The translations under genes were made by a program, and so were the position numbers. From the NCBI GenBank assembly GCA_963205185.1, contig CAUJHZ010000035.1:41139-105138 (forward strand): a stretch of 64,000 bases of DNA. Reading direction: 5' to 3'. The notes beneath the pieces were generated by a model. The model was not told the DNA's origin and ran no database searches. It was given only the letters and a program-made list of their open reading frames with translations. This document shows positions 25,774 to 34,259 of this stretch, piece after piece; the stretch's first letter is position 1; every line of letters begins with the position of its first letter. The DNA is from Planctomycetota bacterium (lineage in GTDB: Bacteria; Planctomycetota; Phycisphaerae; Phycisphaerales; UBA5793).

Positions 25774-26652
25774 ATGAGAGTCTGGCTCAATGGGCGGTTC
25801 GTGCAGCGCGATGAGGCAACGATCAGCGTCTTCGACGCCGGGCTGCAGCATGGCATCGGGCTCTTTGAAACGATGCTCGGCATCGGGCCGCGCGTCTTTC
25901 GCGTCGATGCGCATCTCCAGCGCCTCGTCGAGTCGGCCCGGCTGCTGCGCCTGAGCGATTCGCTTCGCGCCGAACCGCTGGCCGAGGTGGTGGAGCGCGT
26001 CGCCGCCGAAGCCGACCTGCCGCGCAGCCGCGTGCGACTGACCATCACCGGCGGGGATCTCAATCTGCTTCAGTCCCAGCGGCAGGCGCCGGTCGATCCG
26101 ACGATTCTCATCGTCGCCCAACCGGCGACGGAGTATCCGGAATCGTTCTTCGAGCGCGGCGTGCGGGTCTCGATCGCCGATGGTCGTCTCAATCCGCTCG
26201 ATCCGGATGCGGGGCACAAGACGCTCAACTACTGGCCTCGCCTGCGGGCGCTCCAGCAGGCAGCCGGCAGCGGCGCGGCCGAAGCGCTGTGGTTCAGCGT
26301 GAGCAACCATCTCATGTCCGGCTCGGTCAGCAACATCTTTCTCGTCAAGGACGGCACTCTGCTTACGCCGATTGCGCGCGGCGAAGAAGCGCAGGGCGCG
26401 CTGAGCGCGCCGGTCCTGCCGGGCATCACGCGCGCGTTCATCATCGAAGCCGCGCCGCAGATGGACATCGGCACGGGCAGGCAGATGCTCGACATCGACG
26501 CTCTGCTGAGTGCCGACGAGGTGTTTCTGACCAATTCGAGTTGGGGAGTGCTGCCCGTGGTCGGCGTGGAGGCCGAGGCCATCGCCGACGCCGTGCCCGG
26601 CCCGATCACCCGAAACCTGCGCGCGGCGTGGCTTGAGGCGACATCCGGCTGA
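25774..26652 (+). CDS. Class IV (BCAT/DABA-lyase fold) aminotransferase with altered PLP-site Glu
   Basis: This is a fold-type IV PLP enzyme of 292 residues. It could be a branched-chain aminotransferase (ilvE-like), a D-amino-acid aminotransferase or an aminodeoxychorismate lyase (pabC-like). The start MRVWLNGRFV...FDAGLQHGIGLFETM is typical. Lys149 in GHKTLNYW is the Schiff-base residue. The class IV signature around S-x-S-V-S-N-I-F and L-P-G-I-T-R is present, but its first position, normally a Glu that contacts the PLP pyridine nitrogen, is Ser182. Family knowledge: that Glu is close to invariant, so this enzyme may have unusual chemistry. It is divergent from the sialate esterase and followed by a glycosyltransferase 81 bp downstream. 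Confidence 0.88.
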   Translation: MRVWLNGRFVQRDEATISVFDAGLQHGIGLFETMLGIGPRVFRVDAHLQRLVESARLLRLSDSLRAEPLAEVVERVAAEADLPRSRVRLTITGGDLNLLQSQRQAPVDPTILIVAQPATEYPESFFERGVRVSIADGRLNPLDPDAGHKTLNYWPRLRALQQAAGSGAAEALWFSVSNHLMSGSVSNIFLVKDGTLLTPIARGEEAQGALSAPVLPGITRAFIIEAAPQMDIGTGRQMLDIDALLSADEVFLTNSSWGVLPVVGVEAEAIADAVPGPITRNLRAAWLEATSG

Positions 26653-26733
26653 ATCCCCGTTACCGCATGGCCGATAGCACAGAGAAACCGCCTACCCTTT
26701 CCCGCTCAGAGATTCCCTTGTGAAAGCGGCCCC

Positions 26734-27675
26734 ATGCCCGTTGAAGTGACCAACGCCCCGGCGAGCCCGATCGGCCGCGCCGCCGACCCGGCCGGCGCCA
26801 TCGGCCCGCAGTGCGCTCCCGATCCAGACGGCCGGCGCTACGACTTTGACGTCTCCATCGGCCTGCTGTGCTACCGCGACAAGCAACTCATCGATGACCT
26901 GCTCGCTTCGATCCTCGCGTCGAGCCGGCAGTATCGCTATGAGTACCTGCTCTCGGACAACGGTTCGACGGATGGCACGCGCGAGATGATTCGCGCCAAG
27001 TACCCGTTCGTGCACATCCTCGAGAACGGCGCGAACCTCGGCGTGGCCGGCGGGCGCAACCGGCTGTTCTGGAACAGCAAAGCCAAGTACACGATGATCC
27101 TCGACTCGGACACGCTCGTGCACAATGGCGCTATCGATGCGCTCATCGACACGGCGGAGGCCAGGCCGAAGGCCGCCATCGTGGCGCCCAAACTCGTGTA
27201 TCGCGACGGCTCGCTGCAACTCAGTTGCCGGCCGTTTCCGCGTATGCACCACATCCTCATCGAAGGCACGAAGTACCGCAGGTACTTCGAGTGGACGGGC
27301 ATTCCGGCGCGCGTGGACATGCGAAACATCAGCCATGACGAACTCATGCCCATCGACTGCGTCTATGGCGCGGCCATGCTCGTGCGCAACAGCGTTGCCC
27401 GCGCCATCAGCGGCTTCGACGAGGGCTATTTCTACCAGTACGAGGACTACGACCTGGCGTTCCGGGCCAAGCGCGCCGGCTACGAGAACTGGTACCAACC
27501 CAAGGCCGTCGTGACGCACTTCTATGAGCGCGAGGAGCGCGGCGTGTTCCACTCGCGGCTCAAGACGCACCTCAAGTCGATCCTGCGCTTCCAAGGGCGC
27601 AACATGTGGCGGGTGTGGAACGCGCCCGTGGTGAACCGGCGCGATCTCGACGGCGACAAGGTGCCGCAGAGCTGA
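26734..27675 (+). CDS. Family 2 glycosyltransferase
   Basis: The 313-residue GT-A enzyme has the LLSDNGSTDGTREM nucleotide-binding segment. A N-L-G-V-A-G-G-R-N stretch and MILDSDT (DxD-like metal site near 123-126) follow. The acceptor-side motif is GFDEGYFYQYEDYDLAFRAKRAGY, in which ED-x-D-L is the likely catalytic base region. Such enzymes often act in surface polysaccharide or rhamnosyl transfer, but the substrate is unknown. There is no transmembrane segment, so it works on the cytoplasmic face. The first 30 residues are not conserved in character and a slightly later start is possible. It is convergent with pssA with only 12 bp between the stops. Confidence 0.9.
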   Translation: MPVEVTNAPASPIGRAADPAGAIGPQCAPDPDGRRYDFDVSIGLLCYRDKQLIDDLLASILASSRQYRYEYLLSDNGSTDGTREMIRAKYPFVHILENGANLGVAGGRNRLFWNSKAKYTMILDSDTLVHNGAIDALIDTAEARPKAAIVAPKLVYRDGSLQLSCRPFPRMHHILIEGTKYRRYFEWTGIPARVDMRNISHDELMPIDCVYGAAMLVRNSVARAISGFDEGYFYQYEDYDLAFRAKRAGYENWYQPKAVVTHFYEREERGVFHSRLKTHLKSILRFQGRNMWRVWNAPVVNRRDLDGDKVPQS

Positions 27676-27687
27676 AGGCGGCCGCGG

Positions 27688-28620
27688 TCAGGCTGACTCA
27701 GCCGGAGCGGGGACACCGGCGTGGCGCATCCGCTTTGACCACAGGCGCAGCAGCGCCCGTGCGGGCGCACTGAGCGCGTACGCGGTAAAGGCGATGGCGA
27801 ACGCCAGCACCGGCAGGAACGCCGCAAAAACCAGTATGATCGCCAGGCGCACCAGGTATCGAAACTGCTTGCGCCCGCGCACGTACATGTTGATCACGTG
27901 CGCGTAGGGCATGCGGCTGACCATCGCCAGACCGCACAGCAGCAGGATGAACGCCATGCCAAGGCCGGTCACGCGGGCCATCCAGGGAAAATCCGCCGCC
28001 TCGACGTAGAACTGGTGCAGCACGATCAGGCTGACCACGCATCCCGCCGCGCCCGGCGAGGGCAGGCCGCGGAACATCATGTGGTCTTCGACCAGCGCTG
28101 AACCCGATTCGACGTTGAACCGCGCCAGGCGCAGCGCCGTGCACGCGACGTAGACCGCGGCGATGGCCCAGAGCACGCGGGCGAAGATCTCATCGCGCGT
28201 CGGGCTGATGATGTAGTAATCTTCCGCGGCGAAGTAGTACTTGCTCACGAGCTGCAGCGTCATGTACGCCGGCGCCACGCCAAAGGTGACGATGTCGGCG
28301 AGCGAGTCGAGTTGGGCGCCGATGTCGGAGGTGGAGCGGGTCAGGCGGGCGACGTAGCCATCGACCGCGTCGAAGAACATGCCAAAGAACACGAGCAGGC
28401 CGGCGACGGTGAGGGTCGTCCATTCGACCTCGCCGACGTTGAAGGCCACGGCGAGCGGTTTGGCGGCGAAATGGATCGCCGCAAAGCCCGCGATGAGATT
28501 GCCCAGCGTGAACAGCGAAGGCAGTACCGACACCGCCTTGGCGCGGCGGCGGCGCTGCTTGCGCCGGCGGCGCAGGCTGCGGCGGGAGCGCTCTTGCATG
28601 TCCTGCTGACCTGGCTGCAT
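27688..28620 (-). CDS. pssA: CDP-diacylglycerol--serine O-phosphatidyltransferase
   Basis: Makes phosphatidylserine, precursor of phosphatidylethanolamine, in the inner membrane. The 310-residue protein has a strongly basic N-terminus (RRSLRRRRKQRRRR) and then about eight hydrophobic segments. The CDP-alcohol phosphotransferase motif lies at about 81-107 (D-A-V-D-G-Y-V-A-R, then G-A-Q-L-D-S-L-A-D), with the metal-binding Asp residues intact. SLFTLGNLIAGF just before it is typical of PssA. Two nearby ATGs exist; ATG 28620 is the longer choice, and MQERSRR, seven codons later, is possible. A phosphatidylserine decarboxylase gene would be expected but is not in the window. Confidence 0.9.
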   Translation of the reverse strand: MQPGQQDMQERSRRSLRRRRKQRRRRAKAVSVLPSLFTLGNLIAGFAAIHFAAKPLAVAFNVGEVEWTTLTVAGLLVFFGMFFDAVDGYVARLTRSTSDIGAQLDSLADIVTFGVAPAYMTLQLVSKYYFAAEDYYIISPTRDEIFARVLWAIAAVYVACTALRLARFNVESGSALVEDHMMFRGLPSPGAAGCVVSLIVLHQFYVEAADFPWMARVTGLGMAFILLLCGLAMVSRMPYAHVINMYVRGRKQFRYLVRLAIILVFAAFLPVLAFAIAFTAYALSAPARALLRLWSKRMRHAGVPAPAESA

Positions 28621-28699
28621 GAGTCCACCGACTGGTGAATCGACCCCCTTCGGTGTGAATCGTATCAGGCTCGAGCAGACTCAACCGGCAGGGAGCCGG

Positions 28700-30169
28700 C
28701 TACTTGATCTGATGCATCTCCTCCAGTCGAACCGTCCAGAGCGCCTCGTCCTTCGAGCCGGCGGCGTAGGCGGCATTCAACCACAGCCCCGAGAGCACCG
28801 CAAACCGCCTCATGCCGGCGCCGTCGAGCGTTTCGACCAGCAGCCAGCGGCTGCGCAGGTCGGGCGCGCTGCGGGCGCCGAGGAAGTCGCCGCGGATCAC
28901 CGCTTCGCCGTTGGCGTCCGTCTCCGTCGTGCCGTTGGGCGGACGGTCGGCGGCGACGCCCTGCGCGTTGGCTCCTTCAGAAATCGGCAGCGAGCGGAAG
29001 AACAGCACCTTCAGACCGGCAACGGGCTGATCGTCGCTGTCGATGATGCGCAGCTTCACGTTGCGCGGCACCCAGCGCCACACGTGGCCGTGCGTCTGCT
29101 TCGGATCATCGCACGGGCTCAGGCGCGATACGCCTGCCTTGCTGTTGGCGACCGCCGCGGCCAGCGCGCCGATGCGCGGCGACGGACCGGGCCGGTTCAT
29201 CAGATCGCCGGCGAACGGCTCGGGCACGTCGATCGCTTCGCTCCACCGGCCCGGCAGGGCGCCGGCTTCGATGCGGTATGCGGCATAGTCCTGCACGCCG
29301 CGGAACTGCAGCAGCGATTTCCACAACTCAGCCTCGGCCGCGTCGGACGTCAGCCCGCTTTCGCCGCCGGGGGCCGAGAGATTCCAGCCGATGGAATACT
29401 GCTCCGGCCAATAGCCAGTGAACGGGCCATCCTCGTCGCAGGCGACGACCACATCGTAATTCGGATGCGAATCGAAGATCGCCGGCCGAGTCTGCGTATC
29501 CGTGGAATCGGCGGGGCGATCGAAGAGTTCGACGCGCTCGATGCGGAATCGGTCGGTGATCGCCTGCCGCTCAAGCCCCGCTTCCTCGGGCGCCGAGGTC
29601 GATGCGAACAGGTCATGCAGACCCTCGAGCGACTCGCGCATGTGTCGGGTGAATGAGCCGAACTTCTTATTACCGGCATCCCAGGTGCGGCGCTCGACGA
29701 GCAGCGCGATGCGCATGGCTTTCTCGCCGTGCAGCGTGGCGCGGTCGGTTTCCTCGAGCTTGTGGGCTTCCATGTTGTAGACCTGAGCGATGATCGGCTG
29801 GTCGTAGGGGATGTCGGCCGGGGCGATGGAAATGGAAACTGCCTTGGATTCGCCCGGCTGGATGTAGCCGATCTCCTGCCGCTCGGCGGCGCCGGCCCAG
29901 TCGATGGCGGCGTAGACCTCCGTGTCGCGCAGGTTGAAGAGAAAGGCCGTAAGTCGCGCTTCGTCGCCTTCCGGGCGGCGCGGACCATCGCCGATCTCGT
30001 TCACGGCGACCTGAGGTTCGAGCGCGAGATACTCGATGATCAGGTCGCTGTAGCGGTCGCCGGACTTCGCTTGGGCAAGCGCTGCGGGCGCGAGCCCAAG
30101 GGCGCACGCGGCGGCGAGGGCAAGTGTGATGGAGCGGAACAAAGCGCGCAGAGTGTGGTTCGTCTTCAT
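28700..30169 (-). CDS. Secreted protein of unknown function
   Basis: The 489-residue product has a clear Sec signal peptide (about 1-33, ending A-L-A-Q). The mature N-terminal third looks like a beta-sandwich, with repeated strands and a G-x-S-K-A-V-S-I-S-I run. A later segment from about 340 (NVKLRIIDSDDQPVAGLKVLFF, then GTTETDANGEAVIRGDF) resembles a carboxypeptidase-regulatory or Big-like immunoglobulin fold. One Cys is visible in the mature region. No enzymatic signature is recognised. The gene precedes pssA on the same strand with an 80-bp gap and follows the LEPR-type giant gene. It is exported and possibly a periplasmic or surface binding protein. Confidence 0.75.
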   Translation of the reverse strand: MKTNHTLRALFRSITLALAAACALGLAPAALAQAKSGDRYSDLIIEYLALEPQVAVNEIGDGPRRPEGDEARLTAFLFNLRDTEVYAAIDWAGAAERQEIGYIQPGESKAVSISIAPADIPYDQPIIAQVYNMEAHKLEETDRATLHGEKAMRIALLVERRTWDAGNKKFGSFTRHMRESLEGLHDLFASTSAPEEAGLERQAITDRFRIERVELFDRPADSTDTQTRPAIFDSHPNYDVVVACDEDGPFTGYWPEQYSIGWNLSAPGGESGLTSDAAEAELWKSLLQFRGVQDYAAYRIEAGALPGRWSEAIDVPEPFAGDLMNRPGPSPRIGALAAAVANSKAGVSRLSPCDDPKQTHGHVWRWVPRNVKLRIIDSDDQPVAGLKVLFFRSLPISEGANAQGVAADRPPNGTTETDANGEAVIRGDFLGARSAPDLRSRWLLVETLDGAGMRRFAVLSGLWLNAAYAAGSKDEALWTVRLEEMHQIK

Positions 30170-30215
30170 GATTCAACATGATAGGCGAAACCGGATATCC
30201 ACTGAGTCGAATCGA

Positions 30216-33200
30216 TCAATAGCCGCCGGTGGGCTGGCGCGGGAATTTCACGTATGGCAGGCGAAAAGAGCCGTTATTGGCGTGAATGACCACCTCATCG
30301 GCGCGGCGAACATCAGGGCCAAATTCCTGATATCCCGCCGCGGCCATGAACGCGACAAAGTCATCCTGCTCGATCCCGTCGCCGGAAACTCCCACGCCGC
30401 CCACGAGCACGCCGTTCTTGTAGAGCGGTACAGAGCCGGGGAAGATCTGGATGCCGTTGCGGGCCGGCAGCGAGACATCGGTTACGCCGCCGCCGCCGAT
30501 GACGCTATCCTGGAATGCCTGCAGCGCGAGCCCCTCGTCGCCGTAGGCGTTGAAGTCGGCGAGAAAGGCGACGAGGTTGGTGGTGAGCAGCTCGACCTGC
30601 AGGCCGGTGTTGAAGATGCTGAATTCATCGGGGCTCTGGGCGCTGAAAGGTCCGGGCATCGTGCCGGGGATTCCGTCAGGCAGGAAGGGACGCGAGAGGA
30701 AGCCGCCGGTGCGGTCAGACATGGCCACGCTGCCGTCGAGCATGACGCCCAGGGCCGCGGCGTTGTCCACGAACGTGGCGAACGCCCCGCCTTCGGCCGC
30801 ACCGAGCAGCGCCCCAGCGTCGTCGCGGCTGAACATTGCGGCCGTGCGGGCCTTCTGGACTGACACATCAAACCCAAAGACCGGCGCATCGGCCGAGCGG
30901 AACGAGCCAAGGAGGTTGCCGTCTACATCGACCACGCTCACCGTTACCTGCGCGATCTGCGGCCGATCGCGGCGTATCGCCGCCCGCAGCGTGCGGCTGA
31001 ACTCGATGCCCTGCTGCAGGATGGTTTCGACATCGGCGCCCGTGAGCTGCTCGCCGCCGACCATGACGCCGTCGAGAGTGAGCATTGAATTGTCCGGCTG
31101 CGTGAGTTGGAGCAGATTGGTGAGCACCGTGACGTCTTCGAAGATGTTGGCGAACAGCTGCTCGCTGCGCGAACTGACGCCGATCATGTAGTCCTCGCCT
31201 CCCGTACTCAGCACACGTCCCTGTTCGAGCACGGCGGCGCGATCGCGGAGGCGCTGAGGCTGTCCGACCGTGGAGCCGTCGGTCGCGCGGAGCGATATCT
31301 GGCGTCCGGTCGTGGCGTTGTGTGCAATGAGCAGATCATCGCCGGCGTCGGGCGTGCCTTGATCGTCGTACATGAGCGCCGAAACCGATTGCCCATTGCG
31401 GATGGCGCCGCCGGTGGATTCGGCCAGATTCGCCACGAGCGTCACGCCCGAGCCGTCGAGCGCGATGCGCACGAGTTGCCGCACTGAGCCGAGCGCGCGC
31501 ACGGCGTACGCCTCCATCGCGCCGGCGGCGGAGGCCAGGGTGAACGACTGGAAGCGGCCCTCGAGGCTCGTCGTGAGTTCGGTGTAGTTGCCCGCGTCGG
31601 TGAAGTCCGCCGTGTCGATGCGATACATCTGGCCGGTGGTTTTGCTGATCCCGATCATGTCGCGGCTGCCGCCGTCTGCATAGACAACGGCGTCGCGCAG
31701 CAGCGCATCGCCCATGGCCAGCGCCTGCGGGGCGCTGACGGCGGTGCTCGTCAGGTCGATCCGCCGCGCATCGCCTGCAGCGCCGTTGAGGATGATCACG
31801 CTGTCGTCGGCAGGGGCGCCAGTCGTGCCGCCATCGTCGAAGATCATGGCGGTGACGTATTCGCCCGGGGCGAGTTCATTGGCCCCGCCGTCTGAGATGT
31901 TGGCAATCAGCGTGACAGCGCCGGAGGGCACGTCGATGCTGACGAGTTCGCGCTCACTCCCCGCTGCCGTGCGCACCGCGTAGACGGTCGAACCCTCGCC
32001 CAGCGCGATGGCTTCGATGCGCCCAGTCGCGAATGCATCGATCGTCTCGCCGATGACGCTGCCCAGCGTGGTCGGCGTGAACATCGTGGCCGGGCTGGTC
32101 GTGGGCGCGACGAGCACGTCGAGCAATCCGCCCGTTTCAAGCGTGTCGAGATCAGGCAGCGCGCCCAGCGAGGCGAGCGAAGGCGGCGCGATGTTGGCAA
32201 AGTCGAGGCGGATGCCGTCGAGGAAGATGCGATCAGCCCGGATGGCGCCGGGGACTTTGAAACCGATCTGGCCGGCGACAGCGATGCGCTCTTCGAGCGT
32301 GGCCCGGCCGCCGATCGGACTTGGATCGAAAGTGTACATGCCGTCGAGTTCGATGCCGACACCGCCGAGCAGTTGCCCGCCGCGATAGAGCGGCACGCCG
32401 CCCGGATCGGCCGACAGGCCCAGCGGCAGGCGATTGATGTCGCTTGTGGGCAGGGAAGAGAACTGCACGCCGAAGAGCGGTCCGGAATCCTGAAACTGCA
32501 CGCCGGGCGGAAAGTGCGGCTGGATGATCTGCCCCGCGGTGCGCGTCGTGAACGCGTTGCCGGTGGTGGAGAGAAACGCCGCCGTGCCCGCCTTGGTCAC
32601 CGCCGTGATCGACGACGCGACCGTCACACCCTCGAGGCCGCCGCTGCCGCCGCCGCTGATCGTCGAAGTGCCCGGGTCGGCCGTGAGCGACGGGTCTGTC
32701 ATGCGCACGGTCGCAAGGATGTTGCCTTCGCGATCGGTGACGGCCATGGTGGCGTTGACGCCCAGTTGCGTCGCGCGGGCGATCATCTGCTCGAGGATGG
32801 CGCGCACGTCCTCCTCCGTCAGCGCATTGGCGGCGTCGGGCAGGGGGTCGATGACAGCCGTGCCGATGATGCCGGCGCGGAGGTCGTCCGGCTTGCCCTC
32901 CAGCCGGTAGCCGTGCACACGGAGGCGATCGATGCGCGCGGCGTAGACGCCGGGGTTGATGTGTTCGCTGTGCACGCCGGCAACGTAGCCGCCGATGGAC
33001 AGAACCGCGATCGAACCGCCCTCGAGGATTTCATGGTCGCGGAAGAGTCGGTCTTCTCCCGGATCGCCGCCCGATGCGAGGATGGAGTCGAGCAGGTCGC
33101 CGCGGATGGTGACGCGGTTGATGGGCGCCGCCGCAAAGGTCGCTCCCGCCAGCGAGAGATCGACATCCAGGCGAGCGCCCGCGAGGAGCATCGAATCGCG

Positions 33201-34127
33201 CACCGAGCCGCGGATGCTCAGCACGCCAAAGCCGCCTTCTGCCGCGATGATCGAGTCGGACTGGAGATCGGTGGCGATGCGCACGTGACCAACTTCGCCG
33301 CCGATTGCCAGGCGCGAGCGATCGATGCTGCCGGACGCTTCGCCGCGATTGCTCTGGACGACGAGCCGCGCCAGATCGCCGCCGATGCGGCCATCGACGC
33401 CGGAGAGTGCGTTCGCCCGCCACAGTGTCACCGTCGAGCCGACGATGAGCGTCGAATCGAGCATCTGCCCGGTCAAGCCGCCCTGATCGACGACCACGAG
33501 GCGCTGCAGCGATTGGGCGATGCCGATGGAAGATCCGGCCAGGCTGCCGCCGCGAACGACGAGCGAACCGGCGGCGCCATCGACCTCTACCGCCGCCGCG
33601 ACGACATCGCCAAGGAAGCGGGCCGAGCCGAGATCGCCGCGAATATTTAGCCGCGCGGGATCACCCGGGTCGCCGCTCACGCCGGCCAGGTCGAGGCGGG
33701 TGAGCGATCCGGCCACGTGGATTCCCGCGCCGACCAGCGTGATGCGCCGCAAGTCGAGGCGATTGAGCGACCCATCGGAATTGAGCCAATCCAGCGTCGT
33801 TGCGCCGTTGCCGCCTTCACCGGCCCGCACGGTGATGCGAAGCGAAGTGCGTTCATCGCCGCCGGTCATGTTGATGGTTTGAAGGTCGGCGTGGTTGGCG
33901 GCGTCGCCGGAGAGCGTGAGTTCCGCCGAGCCGCGGCCGATGAGCCGCACGAGCACGAGATCGCCGTCTGCATCCGTAAACTCGAACTGGCGCATGGCCG
34001 AGTCGAGCATGGCGGCCGAGAGCAGCGCCCGGCGCTCGAGCGGCTCGAACACCAGCCTCGATGCGTTGCTGGGCAATTGCGGCGAGCGGACGAATCGATT
34101 TTGGCGGCGCTGTGACACTTGTTTCAC
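30216..34127 (-). CDS. Giant LEPR-type surface protein with two GlcG/HbpS-like haem-binding domains
   Basis: This is a 1303-residue protein. Near the N-terminus is V-F-E-P-L-E-R-R-A-L-L-S, a planctomycete LEPR-XLL-type export/anchoring motif that lacks a classical signal peptide. Residues about 60-430 are many short G-x-L/I-x-x-L-x-I/V-x-G-D-L repeats (parallel beta-helix-like). From about 436 (LTEEDVRAILEQMI, VTDREGNILATVR) to 615 there is a GlcG/HbpS (DUF336) domain, the family of small haem-binding proteins. A propeller-like section follows at about 690-1010. A second GlcG/HbpS domain begins near 1027 (LTGADVETILQQ) and ends at the C-terminus with VPLYKNGVLVGGVGVSGDG. I choose GTG 34127, with GGGAGG nine bases upstream. 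It is divergent from the porin-cytochrome genes, which suggests a joint role in haem or electron handling at the cell surface. Confidence 0.85.
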   Translation of the reverse strand: MKQVSQRRQNRFVRSPQLPSNASRLVFEPLERRALLSAAMLDSAMRQFEFTDADGDLVLVRLIGRGSAELTLSGDAANHADLQTINMTGGDERTSLRITVRAGEGGNGATTLDWLNSDGSLNRLDLRRITLVGAGIHVAGSLTRLDLAGVSGDPGDPARLNIRGDLGSARFLGDVVAAAVEVDGAAGSLVVRGGSLAGSSIGIAQSLQRLVVVDQGGLTGQMLDSTLIVGSTVTLWRANALSGVDGRIGGDLARLVVQSNRGEASGSIDRSRLAIGGEVGHVRIATDLQSDSIIAAEGGFGVLSIRGSVRDSMLLAGARLDVDLSLAGATFAAAPINRVTIRGDLLDSILASGGDPGEDRLFRDHEILEGGSIAVLSIGGYVAGVHSEHINPGVYAARIDRLRVHGYRLEGKPDDLRAGIIGTAVIDPLPDAANALTEEDVRAILEQMIARATQLGVNATMAVTDREGNILATVRMTDPSLTADPGTSTISGGGSGGLEGVTVASSITAVTKAGTAAFLSTTGNAFTTRTAGQIIQPHFPPGVQFQDSGPLFGVQFSSLPTSDINRLPLGLSADPGGVPLYRGGQLLGGVGIELDGMYTFDPSPIGGRATLEERIAVAGQIGFKVPGAIRADRIFLDGIRLDFANIAPPSLASLGALPDLDTLETGGLLDVLVAPTTSPATMFTPTTLGSVIGETIDAFATGRIEAIALGEGSTVYAVRTAAGSERELVSIDVPSGAVTLIANISDGGANELAPGEYVTAMIFDDGGTTGAPADDSVIILNGAAGDARRIDLTSTAVSAPQALAMGDALLRDAVVYADGGSRDMIGISKTTGQMYRIDTADFTDAGNYTELTTSLEGRFQSFTLASAAGAMEAYAVRALGSVRQLVRIALDGSGVTLVANLAESTGGAIRNGQSVSALMYDDQGTPDAGDDLLIAHNATTGRQISLRATDGSTVGQPQRLRDRAAVLEQGRVLSTGGEDYMIGVSSRSEQLFANIFEDVTVLTNLLQLTQPDNSMLTLDGVMVGGEQLTGADVETILQQGIEFSRTLRAAIRRDRPQIAQVTVSVVDVDGNLLGSFRSADAPVFGFDVSVQKARTAAMFSRDDAGALLGAAEGGAFATFVDNAAALGVMLDGSVAMSDRTGGFLSRPFLPDGIPGTMPGPFSAQSPDEFSIFNTGLQVELLTTNLVAFLADFNAYGDEGLALQAFQDSVIGGGGVTDVSLPARNGIQIFPGSVPLYKNGVLVGGVGVSGDGIEQDDFVAFMAAAGYQEFGPDVRRADEVVIHANNGSFRLPYVKFPRQPTGGY

Positions 34128-34190
34128 CGGAGCGTACCTCCCGGGCCATTGCCGGCTCAACCACGAATCGTAAGTCTGCCGATGAAGGGC

Positions 34191-34239
34191 ATGATGGCCT
34201 CATCATTGTCGTTTGTCCAGCGGTCATCACTGGAGTGAT
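34191..34239. promoter_or_regulatory. Two palindromes in the divergent intergenic region
   Basis: ATGATG-GCCT-CATCAT (34191-34206) and ATCACT-GG-AGTGAT (34226-34239) are perfect dyads, 20 bases apart, between the LEPR/GlcG gene and the porin-cytochrome operon. They resemble operator half-site arrangements. Which regulator would bind is unknown. Confidence 0.4.
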
Positions 34240-34259
34240 TCCTGAACTCTTGCATCCCA

